Below are positions 35,549 to 47,792 of a stretch of 51,497 nucleotides of DNA, one piece after another. Within the stretch, counting starts at the first letter, position 1. Each line of letters begins with the position of its first letter. The notes beneath the pieces are model-generated. The model made no database searches. It was not told where the DNA came from and was given only the letters and a program-made list of their open reading frames with translations. The translations under genes were made by a program, and so were the position numbers. Source of the stretch: Zoogloeaceae bacterium (GTDB taxonomy: Bacteria > Pseudomonadota > Gammaproteobacteria > Burkholderiales > Rhodocyclaceae); contig JAITRP010000033.1 of NCBI GenBank assembly GCA_031288305.1, positions 1 through 51,497 on the forward strand. Reading direction: 5' to 3'.

Positions 35549-37147
35549 ATGCAGTTGAATCCGTCCGAGATCAGCGAGCTGATCAAAAGCAAGATTCAAA
35601 ACCTTGGCGTGGAGGCAAAAACCCGCACGCAGGGTACGATAGTTTCCGTGACCGACGGCATCTGCCGCGTACACGGCTTGCAGGATGTCATGCAAGGTGA
35701 AATGCTGGAGTTTCCCGGCAACACCTTCGGCATGGCCTTGAACCTGGAACGCGACTCCGTGGGCGCGGTGGTGCTGGGCGAGTACCGGCACATTTCCGAA
35801 GGCGATACGGTCAAATGCACCGGGCGCATCCTGGAAGTGCCCGTCGGCCCGGAACTCCTGGGTCGCGTGGTCAATTCCCTGGGCCAGCCCATCGACGGCA
35901 AGGGTCCCTTGAACCACAAGCTCACCGACAAGATCGAAAAGGTGGCGCCCGGCGTGATCTGGCGCAAGTCCGTCTCCCAGCCAGTGCAGACGGGGCTGAA
36001 ATCCATCGACGCGATGGTGCCCATTGGCCGCGGCCAGCGCGAACTCATCATCGGCGACCGCCAGACCGGCAAGACGGCGGTGGCGGTGGATACCATCATC
36101 AACCAGAAGGGCGCGGGCGTCAAATGCATCTACGTGGCCGTGGGGCAAAAGGCTTCCACCATCGCCAACGTGGTGCGCAAACTCGAAGAGCACGGCGCGC
36201 TCGAATATACCATCGTCGTGGCCGCTTCCGCCTCGGAAACCGCGGCGCTGCAATACATCGCGCCCTATTCCGGCTGCACGATGGGCGAATACTTCCGTGA
36301 TCGCGGCGAAGACGCGCTCATCATCTATGACGATTTGACCAAGCAGGCCTGGGCCTATCGCCAGGTCTCGCTCCTCTTGCGCCGTCCGCCGGGGCGCGAG
36401 GCGTATCCGGGCGACGTGTTCTATCTGCACTCCCGCCTTCTGGAGCGCGCCGCGCGCGTCTCCGAAGCCTGGGTGGAGCGTTTCACCAACGGCGAGGTGA
36501 AAGGGAAGACCGGGTCGCTCACCGCCTTGCCGGTGATCGAGACCCAGGCGGGCGACGTGTCCGCCTTCGTGCCGACCAACGTGATTTCCATTACCGACGG
36601 GCAGATCTTCCTGGAAACCGACCTCTTCAACGCGGGCATCCGTCCGGCGATCAACGCCGGGATTTCGGTTTCCCGCGTCGGCGGCGCGGCGCAGACCAAA
36701 GTCATCAAGAAACTGGGCGGCGGCGTGCGCCTGGCGCTGGCGCAATACCGGGAACTGGCGGCTTTCGCCCAATTCGCTTCCGATCTGGATGAAACGACGA
36801 GGAAGCAACTGGAACATGGCCGCATGGTGACGGAACTCATGAAGCAGCCGCAGTACGCGCCCATGAGCATTGCCGAGATGGCGGTCACGCTCTATGCCGT
36901 GGACAATGGCTACTACAACGATGTGGAAGTCCGGCGCGCGCTCGATTTCGAGCGGTCGCTGCTCGCTTACCTGAAGCAAAACGCGGCAAGCGCCCTGGAG
37001 AGCATGGAAACCACGCATGAACTGAAGGGCGAATATGTCTCCGAGCCGAATCCCGAAGAAGGCAAAGGCTCGGTCCAGCGGCTGGTTGGCGGTCCGGAAA
37101 AAGTGCTGGTAGATGCCATTGTCGCCTTCAAGGCGGCTTGGGTCTGA
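35549..37147 (+). CDS. atpA: F0F1 ATP synthase subunit alpha
   Basis: 532 aa, non-catalytic nucleotide-binding subunit. P-loop [29 protein letters not shown], and the [20 protein letters not shown] signature are all intact. It is about 19 residues longer than the common 513, the extra part being a charged insert near the C-terminus ([20 protein letters not shown]). Confidence 0.98.
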   Translation: MQLNPSEISELIKSKIQNLGVEAKTRTQGTIVSVTDGICRVHGLQDVMQGEMLEFPGNTFGMALNLERDSVGAVVLGEYRHISEGDTVKCTGRILEVPVGPELLGRVVNSLGQPIDGKGPLNHKLTDKIEKVAPGVIWRKSVSQPVQTGLKSIDAMVPIGRGQRELIIGDRQTGKTAVAVDTIINQKGAGVKCIYVAVGQKASTIANVVRKLEEHGALEYTIVVAASASETAALQYIAPYSGCTMGEYFRDRGEDALIIYDDLTKQAWAYRQVSLLLRRPPGREAYPGDVFYLHSRLLERAARVSEAWVERFTNGEVKGKTGSLTALPVIETQAGDVSAFVPTNVISITDGQIFLETDLFNAGIRPAINAGISVSRVGGAAQTKVIKKLGGGVRLALAQYRELAAFAQFASDLDETTRKQLEHGRMVTELMKQPQYAPMSIAEMAVTLYAVDNGYYNDVEVRRALDFERSLLAYLKQNAASALESMETTHELKGEYVSEPNPEEGKGSVQRLVGGPEKVLVDAIVAFKAAWV

Positions 37148-37165
37148 CCGGAAAAGGAGAGCGCC

Positions 37166-38026
37166 ATGCCAAGCGGCAAGGAAATTCGCAACAAGATCAA
37201 GAGCGTGGAAAACACGCGCAAGATCACCAAGGCCATGGAAATGGTGGCCGCCTCCAAGATGCGCAAGGCGCAGGAACGGATGCGGGCGGCCCGTCCCTAT
37301 GGCGAGAAGATCCGGCGCGTGGCGGCCAATCTTTCCCACGCGCTGACCGATTACCGGCATCCCTTCCTGAGCGAGCGCGAGGTCAGGAAAATTGGCCTCA
37401 TCGTCATCACCTCCGACAAGGGGCTGTGCGGCGGTTTGAACAGCAATGTGCTGCGTCAGGTCTTGATCCGGATGAAGGAGTGGGACGCCGCGGGCGTCCG
37501 GATTTCCGTCACCTGCATTGGCAACAAGGGCTTTGGCTTCATGCAGCGGGCGGGCGTCAATATCGTTTCCCATATCGAGGGATTGGGCGACGCGCCGCGC
37601 CTGGAAAGATTGATCGGCCCGGTCAAGGTGCTGCTGGATGCCTTCATCGCCAAGGAACTGGACGCGGTGTACATCGCCAACACCCGCTTCGTAAACACCA
37701 TGAAGCAGGAGCCGAACATCGAGCAGTTGCTGCCCTTGTCCGGCAATCAGGTCGGCGCAGGCCATTCCCAATGGGATTACCTCTACGAGCCGGACGCCAA
37801 GACCGTGATCGACAGTTTGCTGATACGTTATGTCGAGGCGCTGATCTATCAGGCGGTGGCGGAGAACATGGCTTCCGAACAGTCGGCGCGCATGGTCGCC
37901 ATGAAGTCGGCCTCCGACAATGCCAAGAACGTGATCGGCGAATTGAAACTGGTCTACAACAAGGCTCGCCAGGCCGCCATTACCAAGGAATTGTCCGAGA
38001 TTGTCGGCGGCGCGGCCGCCGTTTGA
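37166..38026 (+). CDS. atpG: F0F1 ATP synthase subunit gamma
   Basis: 286 aa central rotor shaft. Terminal coiled coil helices ([40 protein letters not shown]-like end, [15 protein letters not shown]) and the Rossmann-like middle ([20 protein letters not shown]) are complete. Confidence 0.97.
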   Translation: MPSGKEIRNKIKSVENTRKITKAMEMVAASKMRKAQERMRAARPYGEKIRRVAANLSHALTDYRHPFLSEREVRKIGLIVITSDKGLCGGLNSNVLRQVLIRMKEWDAAGVRISVTCIGNKGFGFMQRAGVNIVSHIEGLGDAPRLERLIGPVKVLLDAFIAKELDAVYIANTRFVNTMKQEPNIEQLLPLSGNQVGAGHSQWDYLYEPDAKTVIDSLLIRYVEALIYQAVAENMASEQSARMVAMKSASDNAKNVIGELKLVYNKARQAAITKELSEIVGGAAAV

Positions 38027-38057
38027 TCCGGTTCTGGAATTTTTTGATGATTTTTGA

Positions 38058-39479
<1,422 letters not shown>

Positions 39480-39502
39480 GACTGCAAGAAAGGGAGCCTG
39501 AC

Positions 39503-39928
39503 ATGGCCATGACCATACATGTAGATGTTGTAAGCGCCGAAGAGGAGATATTCTCCGGCAGCGTTGAATTTGCCGTTTTTCCAGGCGAATCCGGCGAATT
39601 GGGCATCATGCCCCGGCATACGCCCCTGCTCACCCGCATCAAGCCCGGAACCGTGCGCCTGAAAATGCCGGATGAAGACCGCTTCGAGCTGGTGTACGTT
39701 TCTGGCGGCATGCTGGAAGTGCAGCCGCAACTGATCACCGTGCTGGCGGATACCGCCATCCGCGCCGCCGATCTGGACGAAGCCAAGGCGCTGGAAGCCA
39801 AACGCCACGCCGAGGAGGCGCTTGCCAAGCGTTCCAGCAATATGGACCTGGCCTCCGCCGAAGCCGAACTGGCCCAGGCCGTCGCGCAGCTCCAGGCCAT
39901 CAACAAGATGAAGAACAAGGTTCACTAG
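39503..39928 (+). CDS. atpC: F0F1 ATP synthase subunit epsilon
   Basis: 141 aa. N-terminal beta sandwich ([39 protein letters not shown]) and C-terminal helical hairpin that can inhibit F1. Last gene of the operon, followed by a strong terminator at 39978-40008. Confidence 0.96.
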   Translation: MAMTIHVDVVSAEEEIFSGSVEFAVFPGESGELGIMPRHTPLLTRIKPGTVRLKMPDEDRFELVYVSGGMLEVQPQLITVLADTAIRAADLDEAKALEAKRHAEEALAKRSSNMDLASAEAELAQAVAQLQAINKMKNKVH

Positions 39929-39937
39929 AAGTTGCGC

Positions 39938-40120
39938 GGCAAAAAGTAGAAACCGCTTTTTACCGGTTCTGGTTGGCAAAAAAGGGCAAGCGGAGCTTGC
40001 CCTTTTTTGGTGAATTGGTGAAAACCCAACGCAAAACCCATCCTGCCCGCACGGTTGTTGCAGGGGCGCGCTGCGCGCCCCTGCGAAAAACCGTACAGGC
40101 CGGACGAGTCTTCGCGGGTT
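39938..40120. repeat. R4 composite repeat (copy after atpC)
   Basis: GGCAAAAAGTAGAAACCGCT hairpin, terminator hairpin, AACCCAACGCAAAACCCATC, palindrome GGGGCGCGCTGCGCGCCCCT, and CCGTACAGGCCGGACGAGTC. The 449-bp gap between atpC and the MmeI-like gene consists of this and an R5 copy; no gene is seen. Confidence 0.72.
39978..40008. terminator. Rho-independent terminator of the atp operon (R4 hairpin)
   Basis: AAAAAA, perfect 8-bp stem GGGCAAGC/GCTTGCCC with GGA loop, TTTTTT. Fifty bp after atpC. Same module as at 12044 and 24606. Confidence 0.88.
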
Positions 40121-40129
40121 TTACACAGC

Positions 40130-40316
40130 GCGATTAAAAGTGGATGTCATGTCAATAGCCTGTTCCGCACGAAGCGCGGCCAAACTCCCTCCCCTGACAA
40201 GGGGAACAAGGGGAGGGCAGGGGAGGGGTTCGCGGCAGTGGAGCAGGCCGCCAAGGTCTGATGCGGATCGACCCGCCGCAACCCCCCCTCAATCTCCCCT
40301 TGTCAGGGAGGGGGGA
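40130..40316. repeat. R5 repeat, copy 2
   Basis: Begins GCGATTAAAAGTGGATGTCA; core ACTCCCTCCCCTGACAAGGG; second arm CCCCTTGTCAGGGAGGGGGG. It ends about 60 bp past the stop of the MmeI-like gene, which itself contains copy 3. Confidence 0.72.
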
Positions 40317-40377
40317 AGAAAATTGCGGGCTTGGCCTGCAAAGGCTTGCGCCCTGCAAAGGGCGGCAGGTTGCCGCC

Positions 40378-43215
40378 CTACGGCACTTTGTCCTCTACTT
40401 TCCGCTCCTGATAACGGCGCAGCAAATCCGCCACGCAGGCCGCTTCGCTGAAATCCTTTGCCGCATAGCCATAAGCCGCCATTACCGCGCGGTCGAGTCT
40501 CGCATGCGCCTTGACAAGTTCCGGCGGCATGGCAAGCGGGTCGTAGAGATCGGCCAGCGAACTATCGGGGAATCTTTTGCGCATGTCCAGCACGGCTCGC
40601 GCGGCGGCTTCGATGGCGGCCCTTTGCACAGGGGTGACATTGGGCCAGGGGAAGTTGTTGTAGACGATGTTGACCGAATATTGGTAGCGCATTTCCAGCC
40701 GTCCGGTAACAACGCGCGTCCATGCCATGTGGACGATGGAGGCGAGTACGCCGAAGTGGTAGAGCGTGCCGCCAGGCATCAGGCGCAGTTTGTTGCTGCA
40801 CAGCACATCGGGCGTGAGAAAGCCGAAGGGAATGTATAGCCGCCGCTCGGAAGACACTTCCGGGATCACGATGTAATTCGATTCGGGCATGTTCTCGACG
40901 TGAAAGCGCGTCGGCTTGGCGGCGATTTTGCGTGTTCCCTCGCTCTTGCTGGCAAGCCGGAAATTCTTCACCGCTTCGATGCGCCGCATGGCGTTGGGCA
41001 TGGCGCGCAGTTCGGCGGGCGTGCACTCGCCCAGCCACAGGCAATACCGCCGGTAGCCGTTGAGGAATTCATCCGCGCCCAGCCACGGACGGAACCATTT
41101 CGCCGCCCGCGGCTCGATCTTGAGGAATTCGTCCTTTTCGGCCTCGGTGAACAGGTAGTTGCCGTCGTCGATGGGTTTGTTGCCGATGCCGATTTCCGGC
41201 GCGCCCCACAACGGTTTGTTGCGGTTCTCGATGAAGATGTCCGGCGCGTCGATCAAATAGCCGTTGATGTTCCGGGCGGCGATCCTTTCCCCCTTTTCGT
41301 TGACGATGGTTTTCGCCGCTCCTGTTCTTTCCCTGCCGAAGCCGACGATGACGCAATGCACCGCCGCCTTGCCCTTGGCTTCGTTGCTCCACTTGAAGGT
41401 GCGGTAGGCAAAACGGATGCGCAGGTGATGCCGCTCGATGAGCGGCTTCCACAGAATTGCTACTTGCTCGCCCTGCGATATGGAGTTGGTGGCGACGAAA
41501 GCGGTCTGGATGTGGCCTCCCTCCCCTGGACAAGGGGAGGCCGGGGAGGGGTTTGGAAGGGGTTTGGCGTCGCATGTTGCGTCATCGCCCGTTCGCGGCG
41601 GCGCAAACCCGCCCCCGGCCTCTCCCTTGTCAGGGAGGGGAGACATCATCTGCGCCGCCTTCTTGAACCACGCCGTCACATAATCGAGATTCCCGGCGTT
41701 CTTGGCGTCGCCGAACACGGCTTCCATGTCCGCCTTCTGCGCCGCGCCCATGACGCGCGCGCCGGAAAACGGCGGATTCCCCAGAATGTAGGAAAGCGCC
41801 TCCTTCGGCACGACCTCGTTCCAATCCAGCCGCAGCGCGTTTCCATGCACGATGGCGGCGGACTGCGTCAGCGGCAGGCGGGCGTAATACGCGCCGAAAA
41901 ACTCCGATACGCGCAGGTTCATCTGGTGATCCATCAGCCACATGCCGGCCTGCGCGATCTGGCAGGGGAATTCCTCGCATTCGATGCCGTGGAACTGCCC
42001 GACGCGCACTTTCAGGAGCGAAGCCAGATGTTCGAGATCAAGCACCTTCTGGCTGCCGCCAAGCCGCATCTTCAAAATTTCCAGTTCGAGCTTGCGCAAT
42101 TCCCGGTAGGTGATGATGAGAAAATTTCCGCAACCACAGGCGGGATCGAGAAAACGCAACTCCGCCAGTTTGTCGTGAAAGCGTTCCAGCGCCTTCGGAA
42201 CGGTTTTTACGCGCTCGAACTCTTGCCATAACTCGTCCAGGAACAGCGGGTTTATCAGCTTCAGGATGTTTTCTTCGCTGGTGTAATGCGCGCCAATTTC
42301 GCGGCGGCGTTCCTTATCCATCACGCCCTGGAACATCGCGCCGAAGATGGCGGGACTGATGGCGCTCCAGTCGAAACGGGCGCAGTCGATGAGGGCCTGC
42401 CGCATTTTCGCGTCGAAATCGGCAAAGGGCAGCGCGCCCTGGAACAAGCCGCCATTGATGTAGCGAAACTGCCAGAGATCGGAGGAGAGCAGCGTCCGCT
42501 TCGCCCGGACGGCGTCGGGCATGTCGAGCACCTCGAAAACGCGGGCAATGCGTCCGGCAAGGTCGCTTGCCGTCTCCTGCGAGTTTTCGATGTAGTTGAG
42601 CCAGGACTGGCGCGGGAAAATCCCGGTATCCTCGGCGAACATGCAAAAAAGCAGACGCACGAGATAGACCTCCAGATCATGTCCATCGTAGCCGTGCAGT
42701 TTCAGGGCGTCATGCAGCTTCGCCATTTTTTCGGCGGCGCGGATGTTGACTTCAGTCTGTTCCTCGATTGCGCGCGCTGTCTCATAACCGGCGATTCCGG
42801 CGAACTGGCGGATGTGTTTGTGCAGGTCCCTGGTCTTGAAGGCGACGCGGACATTGGCGGTACGGCGCACCAGCTCTATTCGCTCGAAGTCGCTGATCAT
42901 GAGGAGTTCGGGCATGTCGGCGGCAGGCAGGCGCAGGACGTATTCCTGCAACTGGGCAAGCGCGCCTTTCAGCTTGCCTCTGGTCTTCATTTCGACGGCA
43001 AGCTTCTTCGGCCAGAAATAATCCATGTAGCCGCGTCCGCCATCGCGCAGACCGCGCTCTTCGAAGCGCCCAACGGCGGCGGCGTCTTGCGCGCCAAAAA
43101 CAGCAAGAAAATCGCGTATGAAACTCTGCGCTTCGGATTTTTCGTTCCAGCCGTCTTGCCAGCGTTTGGAAAAGGCAAAGGCGTTCGCCTGTATCTTGTC
43201 CCAGGTAAGCCGCAT
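40378..43215 (-). CDS. MmeI-like (type IIL) single-chain restriction-modification enzyme
   Basis: 945 aa. N-terminal nuclease region: GYMDYFWPKKLAVEMKTRG gives Asp65-x9-Glu75-x-Lys77, the PD-ExK arrangement of MmeI. A helical connector follows, then an adenine methyltransferase domain with motif I LDPACGCGNF (Asp357-Gly363) and catalytic motif IV NPPF (480-483). The rest, with GECTPAELRAMPNAMRRIEA and VNIVYNNFPWPN, is the target-recognition and C-terminal region. One chain thus cuts and methylates; the target sequence cannot be read. Residues ~525-569 (SPLPDKGEAGGGFAPPRTGD ... PNPSPASPCPGEGGHI) are not family sequence: they are an R5 repeat inserted in frame between DYVTAWFKKAAQMM and QTAFVATNSISQGEQ. 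Whether the enzyme is active with this insert is unknown. Confidence 0.85.
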   Translation of the reverse strand: MRLTWDKIQANAFAFSKRWQDGWNEKSEAQSFIRDFLAVFGAQDAAAVGRFEERGLRDGGRGYMDYFWPKKLAVEMKTRGKLKGALAQLQEYVLRLPAADMPELLMISDFERIELVRRTANVRVAFKTRDLHKHIRQFAGIAGYETARAIEEQTEVNIRAAEKMAKLHDALKLHGYDGHDLEVYLVRLLFCMFAEDTGIFPRQSWLNYIENSQETASDLAGRIARVFEVLDMPDAVRAKRTLLSSDLWQFRYINGGLFQGALPFADFDAKMRQALIDCARFDWSAISPAIFGAMFQGVMDKERRREIGAHYTSEENILKLINPLFLDELWQEFERVKTVPKALERFHDKLAELRFLDPACGCGNFLIITYRELRKLELEILKMRLGGSQKVLDLEHLASLLKVRVGQFHGIECEEFPCQIAQAGMWLMDHQMNLRVSEFFGAYYARLPLTQSAAIVHGNALRLDWNEVVPKEALSYILGNPPFSGARVMGAAQKADMEAVFGDAKNAGNLDYVTAWFKKAAQMMSPLPDKGEAGGGFAPPRTGDDATCDAKPLPNPSPASPCPGEGGHIQTAFVATNSISQGEQVAILWKPLIERHHLRIRFAYRTFKWSNEAKGKAAVHCVIVGFGRERTGAAKTIVNEKGERIAARNINGYLIDAPDIFIENRNKPLWGAPEIGIGNKPIDDGNYLFTEAEKDEFLKIEPRAAKWFRPWLGADEFLNGYRRYCLWLGECTPAELRAMPNAMRRIEAVKNFRLASKSEGTRKIAAKPTRFHVENMPESNYIVIPEVSSERRLYIPFGFLTPDVLCSNKLRLMPGGTLYHFGVLASIVHMAWTRVVTGRLEMRYQYSVNIVYNNFPWPNVTPVQRAAIEAAARAVLDMRKRFPDSSLADLYDPLAMPPELVKAHARLDRAVMAAYGYAAKDFSEAACVADLLRRYQERKVEDKVP
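41514..41643. repeat. R5 repeat, copy 3, inside a coding sequence
   Basis: CTCCCTCCCCTGGACAAGGG ... and inverse CCTCTCCCTTGTCAGGGAGG. About 130-135 bp, a multiple of three with the flanks, without stop codons in the frame used. It lacks the ~55-bp left portion shared by copies 1 and 2. Confidence 0.8.
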
Positions 43216-43280
43216 CTTTTATCCCTTCCATTCCGGTACAAAACACAGGGACGCGCGCCGCGCGTCCCGTCAACTCCCAT

Positions 43281-46178
43281 TCACCCGCAGCTTCCCACCG
43301 CGCCGCAGGCGGTGCAGAAGTCGCAGCCGTCCTTTTTGATCATCGTATGGTTGCCGCATTCGCCGCAGAGTTTGCCTTGGGCGGGCAGCACCTTGTTTCT
43401 TGCCGGGTCTTCCGGCGCTTCGAGAATGCCCATTTGTTGCAGGGGGAGGCCGGTTTCGTCCAGGATGCCGAGCATGGCGTAGCGATGGATGATGAGGCGG
43501 GCGATGTAAGCGACGGTGGAAGGGAAGGTTTGCTGCTTCCTGGAACCGGGGACATGGGCCATGAAGTCGCCCAGCGGTTCCGGGTAGTCGAGCAGCTTTC
43601 TCAGCTTCATGCCAATCCAGGCCGGGTCCAGCACGCGCATGTCAAGGGACAGGAGTTTACAGAGGCCATCCAGGGCGCGCGGGTAATTTCCGGAAAGCCA
43701 CATGGAATAGGGGCGCGTCACGCCGTCGGGCAGGGCGATTTCTTTCAGTCCCAGGACGAAATCCTCGTTGGTGGAAGGATTGCGGATGTCTACCGTCCAG
43801 GAGAGGGTGCCGTCGGTTCCGGTCTTGGGTTCCTTGGCGGAAAAGAGGGCGTCGACCACGGGCGTGGCGCTTTTGTGCTGGAACGCGCCCAGTTGTTCGC
43901 AGCGCCAGAGGATAACCTGCGCCATGGCGGAAACGACGGAGGGAACGCGTTTTTTCTCGCCATACGGCGGCATGGGCGCCGCAAAGGAATCGCCGGGGGT
44001 TTTGGAAAGGCTCTCCAGCTTCATTTGCAGCCAGTCGCGGTCGTTGGCGCGCATGTCCATGGAAAGCGTCTTGGCGACCGCGCCCAGGCCGCGCGGTTCG
44101 GCGGGGCCGTTGGCCCAGACCTCGAATGGCCAGGCGCGGCCTTCCGGCTCGACGTGGCCGATGAACAGCGCGAATCTGCCGGTGGGCGAATCCAGCATGT
44201 ACGTCCAGCAGAGGTTGCCCTCGGGCAGATTGGGACGTCCCGGCCACCGGAGGCTGGCGAGCACGGGCGCGGGCAGGTGCTTGATGGAAAGCCGCCGGTT
44301 GGCGTCGGAGACGAAATCCTGCGGCGATTTTCTGGCGGCGTCCTCGCCGCTTTCCGTCTTGGGCGGCTCCACGGAAAGCACCGCGCCGAGTATGCTGTTC
44401 GGGCGATAGGTCGCCAGACCCTTCAGGCCGGCTTTCCAGGCGTCCATGTACAGATCCTGGAAATCGGCGTACGGGTAGTCGGCGGGGATATTGACCGTCT
44501 TGGAGATGGAAGTGTCGATGCAGGGCGCGACGGCGGCCACCATGTCCTTGTGCGCGGCGGCGGGAATTTCCAGCGCGGTGACGAAGTAATCGGGCAGTTT
44601 TTCGATGTCGCCGCCCAGGTGCCGGTACAGCCGCCAGGCGTAATCCTCGACCGGGTGTTCCTTGATGGTGCCGTCGCTCATGCGTTTCTTGCGGCTGTAC
44701 GTCCAGGAAAACGGCGGCTCGATGCCGTTGGAAGCATTGTCGGCAAAGGCGAGTGATATGGTGCCGGTGGGGGCGATGGACAAGAGATGCGAGTTTCTCA
44801 GCCCGTGTTCGCGGATTTTTCCCTTGATTTCGGCGGGCAAGCGCGAGGCGAAATTGCCGCCGGAAAGATACAGCTCGGCGTTGAAGAGCGGGAACGCGCC
44901 GCGTTCGCGCGCCAGTTCCACGGAATGCAGGTAGGCGGTATCGCGCATGAACTCGCTGACGCGGGCGGCGAAGGCGCGGGCTTCCGCGCGGTCATAGCGT
45001 AGCCGCAGCATGACGAGCGCGTCGCCCAGTCCGGTGAATCCCAGTCCGATGCGGCGCTTGTTGGCGGCTTCGTTGCTTTGCTGGGCGAGCGGCCAGTGGG
45101 TTGCGTCCAGGACGTTGTCCAGCATGCGGATGGAAACGCGAATGACCTCGGAGAAGGCGTCGAAATCGAATTCCGCCTGTTCGGAGAAGGGATTATGGAT
45201 GAACAGCGTCAGGTTGATGGAACCCAGGCAGCAACAGCCGTAGGGCGGCAGCGGCTGTTCGGCGCATGGGTTGGTGGCTTCGATGACTTCGCAGTAATTG
45301 AGGTTGTTGTCCCGATTCATGCGGTCCAGGAACAGAATGCCGGGTTCGGCGTGGTCGTAGGTGGATTTCATCACCTGTCCCCACAGTTCCCGCGCCCGCG
45401 CGCGGCGATATACCCACAGTCCGTCGTCACGCTGGAACGCGCCTTCTTCCTTCATGTCGGCGTTGGGTTCGGCGCGATGCGTCAGTTCCACCATGCCGTC
45501 TGTTTCCACCGTCTGCATGAAGGCGTCGGTGACGCCGATGGAAATGTTGAAATTGGTGAGATCGCCCTGATCCTTGGCATGGATGAAATCCTCGACGTCG
45601 GGATGGTCGCAGCGCAACACGCCCATCTGCGCGCCGCGCCGCGCGCCGGCGGATTCCACCGTCTCGCAGGAACGGTCGAAGACGCGCATGTAGGAAACCG
45701 GCCCGGAAGCGCGCGACTGCGTGCCTTTTACACGCGCTCCGGCAGGGCGGATGCTGGAAAAATCATAGCCGACGCCGCCGCCGCGCCGCATGGTCTCCGC
45801 CGCCTGCGCCAGCGCCGTATAGATGCCGGGGCGGCCATCGGCGACTTCGACGATGGAATCGCCCACCGGCTGCACGAAACAGTTGATCAGCGTCGCCTGC
45901 AAATCGGTTCCGGCGGCGGAATTGATGCGTCCGGCGGGAATGAAGCCGTTTTCCTGCGCCCACAGAAAACGCGCTTCCCAATGGGCGCGATCCTTCTCCG
46001 GCTCGATGGCGGCCAGCGCGCGCGCCACTCGGCAGCGCACGTCATGGACATCCATTTCCTTGCCCTTGGCGTATTTTTCCAGCAGCACCTCGCTGGAAAT
46101 TTCCTGTGCCGGCAAGGGCGGAAATTCGGGCGCCACGGGGATGGCGGCAAGCGACAACTGTTCAGCGGCCTGGCTCAT
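43281..46178 (-). CDS. nrdJ: Adenosylcobalamin-dependent (class II) ribonucleoside-diphosphate reductase
   Basis: 965 aa. Makes dNTP precursors using a B12-generated radical, independent of oxygen. Motifs: [11 protein letters not shown] (redox Cys), [36 protein letters not shown] with the radical Cys and active Asn/Glu, [11 protein letters not shown], and [10 protein letters not shown] ~300-residue C-terminal extension ends in a Cys-rich tail ([23 protein letters not shown]) that delivers reducing power. NrdR boxes upstream indicate repression. No class I nrdAB is in this window. The nearby cbiX could feed B12 synthesis, but the pathway is otherwise absent here. Confidence 0.96.
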   Translation of the reverse strand: MSQAAEQLSLAAIPVAPEFPPLPAQEISSEVLLEKYAKGKEMDVHDVRCRVARALAAIEPEKDRAHWEARFLWAQENGFIPAGRINSAAGTDLQATLINCFVQPVGDSIVEVADGRPGIYTALAQAAETMRRGGGVGYDFSSIRPAGARVKGTQSRASGPVSYMRVFDRSCETVESAGARRGAQMGVLRCDHPDVEDFIHAKDQGDLTNFNISIGVTDAFMQTVETDGMVELTHRAEPNADMKEEGAFQRDDGLWVYRRARARELWGQVMKSTYDHAEPGILFLDRMNRDNNLNYCEVIEATNPCAEQPLPPYGCCCLGSINLTLFIHNPFSEQAEFDFDAFSEVIRVSIRMLDNVLDATHWPLAQQSNEAANKRRIGLGFTGLGDALVMLRLRYDRAEARAFAARVSEFMRDTAYLHSVELARERGAFPLFNAELYLSGGNFASRLPAEIKGKIREHGLRNSHLLSIAPTGTISLAFADNASNGIEPPFSWTYSRKKRMSDGTIKEHPVEDYAWRLYRHLGGDIEKLPDYFVTALEIPAAAHKDMVAAVAPCIDTSISKTVNIPADYPYADFQDLYMDAWKAGLKGLATYRPNSILGAVLSVEPPKTESGEDAARKSPQDFVSDANRRLSIKHLPAPVLASLRWPGRPNLPEGNLCWTYMLDSPTGRFALFIGHVEPEGRAWPFEVWANGPAEPRGLGAVAKTLSMDMRANDRDWLQMKLESLSKTPGDSFAAPMPPYGEKKRVPSVVSAMAQVILWRCEQLGAFQHKSATPVVDALFSAKEPKTGTDGTLSWTVDIRNPSTNEDFVLGLKEIALPDGVTRPYSMWLSGNYPRALDGLCKLLSLDMRVLDPAWIGMKLRKLLDYPEPLGDFMAHVPGSRKQQTFPSTVAYIARLIIHRYAMLGILDETGLPLQQMGILEAPEDPARNKVLPAQGKLCGECGNHTMIKKDGCDFCTACGAVGSCG

Positions 46179-46229
46179 TTTCGAGTGTTCTCCATTACGA
46201 AAAGATACGGCTGTGGGGGAGAGCAGGTA

Positions 46230-46258
46230 ATTTTATGACCCGCAAAGCTACTACATGT
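46230..46258 (-). promoter_or_regulatory. Possible nrdJ promoter
   Basis: On the minus strand a TAAAAT -10 candidate (46230-46235) lies ~50 bp before the nrdJ start. A 17-bp spacing puts the -35 position at 46253-46258, inside NrdR box 1, so repressor binding would block polymerase. No good -35 hexamer is present. Confidence 0.35.
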
Positions 46259-46295
46259 AGTGGCGAAGTGCAAGATCGACCACTACATTTAGTGT
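46248..46295. promoter_or_regulatory. Tandem NrdR boxes upstream of nrdJ
   Basis: Box 1 CTACTACATGTAGTGG (46248-46263) and box 2 CCACTACATTTAGTGT (46280-46295) each fit the NrdR consensus acaCwAtATaTwGtgt at 12-13 of 16 positions. The centres are 32 bp apart, i.e. three helical turns, the spacing usual for paired NrdR sites. Box 1 has a perfect 12-bp palindrome, ACTACATGTAGT. Confidence 0.88.
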
Positions 46296-46324
46296 TTTGG
46301 CGACGCTGCGCCGTGCAGGAACAC

Positions 46325-46353
46325 TTCGCAAATCCATGCTCCCCCTATATAAT
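46325..46353 (+). promoter_or_regulatory. Sigma-70 promoter of the nqr operon
   Basis: -35 TTCGCA (46325-46330), 17-bp spacer, -10 TATAAT (46348-46353). Predicted leader of ~60 bases before nqrA. Confidence 0.6.
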
Positions 46354-46421
46354 CCAATGGTTTTTCTTGAGGCGCCGGTTCAGTGGCCTCCTTACGTTTT
46401 TACCAGGATTGGGTCAAACGC

Positions 46422-47789
46422 ATGATCAGAATCAAACGCGGACTGGATTTGCCGATTGCCGGGGCGCCGTGCCAGCGGATCGAGGCGGGACAGGGGGTGC
46501 GGCGGGTGGCGCTCATTGGCGACGATTATCCCGGCATGAAGCCTTCGATGGCGGTGCAGGCGGGTGATCGGGTGAAATTGGGACAAGTCCTGTTTTCCGA
46601 CAAGAAAACGCCGGGCGTGCATTTCACTTCGCCGGGCGCGGGCGTGGTCAGCGCCATCAACCGGGGGGCGCGGCGCGCGTTTCACTCCATCGTCATCGAT
46701 CTGGAAGAGGACGCCAACGCCAACGCCAACGTGGACGCCGCCCTTTCTTTCGCGCGGTATGCGGAGGGCGAACTGGAAACGCTGGATGCGGCGAAGGCGC
46801 GGGAAAACCTGCAACAGTCCGGCTTGTGGACGGCATTCCGGACGCGCCCCTTTTCCAGGGTTCCGGCGGCGGACGCCGCGCCCGCTTCCATTTTCGTCAC
46901 CGCCATCGACACGCATCCGCTGGCGGCGGATCCGGCAATCGTCATCGCGGAGTACGCGGACGACTTTCTGCGCGGTCTCAGGATTCTTTCGCGGCTGACG
47001 GATACGGTCTTCCTCTGCGTGGCGGAAAAGAGCCAGATTCCCGGCGAAGGGGTGTTGCCCAAGTTGCGCCACGAGCGCTTTGCCGGGCCGCATCCGGCGG
47101 GTTTACCCGGAACGCACATCCACTTCCTCGACCCCGTCAGCGCGTATAAAACGGTTTGGCATATCGGCTATCAGGACGTGATCGCCATTGGCAAGCTCTT
47201 TATTACCGGGCGCTTGTGGGTGGAGCGGGTAGTGTCGCTCGCCGGGCCTGTCGTCAAGAACCCGCGGCTCGTGCGCGCCCGGTTGGGCGCGGCGCTGGAG
47301 GAACTGACGGCGGGCGAACTCCTGCCCGGCGAGAACCGCGTGATTTCCGGCTCCGTTTTCGGCGGGCGCGCGGCCAGCGGCGATTTTGCCTTTCTCGGGC
47401 GTTACCATCAGCAGGTTTCCTGCCTGAAGGAAGGCCGCGAGCGGGAACTCCTGCACTTTTTGCGCGCCGGAGCGGACAAGCATTCGGTGTTGAATCTCTT
47501 TGCCTCCGCCTTCACCCGCAAGAAGCTATTTGCCTTCACCACCACCACCAACGGCAGTCCGCGCGCCATCGTGCCGGTGGAAAACTACGAGGCGGTGATG
47601 CCGCTCGACATCCTGCCGACGCATCTCTTGCGCTATCTTGTCGCCGGCGACACGGAAATGGCGCAGAAACTGGGGGCGCTGGAACTGGACGAGGAGGATC
47701 TGGCCTTGTGTACTTACGTTTGCGCGGGCAAGTATGAATACGGCCCCATTTTGCGGGACGTGCTCACCCGCATCGAAAAGGAGGGCTGA
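46422..47789 (+). CDS. nqrA: Na+-translocating NADH:quinone reductase subunit A
   Basis: 455 aa from [20 protein letters not shown], the typical N-terminus. Subunit A is the peripheral quinone-side subunit of the sodium pump. Family blocks: [51 protein letters not shown], and [36 protein letters not shown] near the end. First gene of the nqr operon. Confidence 0.96.
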   Translation: MIRIKRGLDLPIAGAPCQRIEAGQGVRRVALIGDDYPGMKPSMAVQAGDRVKLGQVLFSDKKTPGVHFTSPGAGVVSAINRGARRAFHSIVIDLEEDANANANVDAALSFARYAEGELETLDAAKARENLQQSGLWTAFRTRPFSRVPAADAAPASIFVTAIDTHPLAADPAIVIAEYADDFLRGLRILSRLTDTVFLCVAEKSQIPGEGVLPKLRHERFAGPHPAGLPGTHIHFLDPVSAYKTVWHIGYQDVIAIGKLFITGRLWVERVVSLAGPVVKNPRLVRARLGAALEELTAGELLPGENRVISGSVFGGRAASGDFAFLGRYHQQVSCLKEGRERELLHFLRAGADKHSVLNLFASAFTRKKLFAFTTTTNGSPRAIVPVENYEAVMPLDILPTHLLRYLVAGDTEMAQKLGALELDEEDLALCTYVCAGKYEYGPILRDVLTRIEKEG

Positions 47790-47792
47790 CTC

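Noticed and set aside
46179-46421. Cobalamin riboswitch controlling nrdJ
   Set aside because: The space is only ~240 bp, holds the NrdR boxes and two promoters, and shows no B12-box-like sequence.
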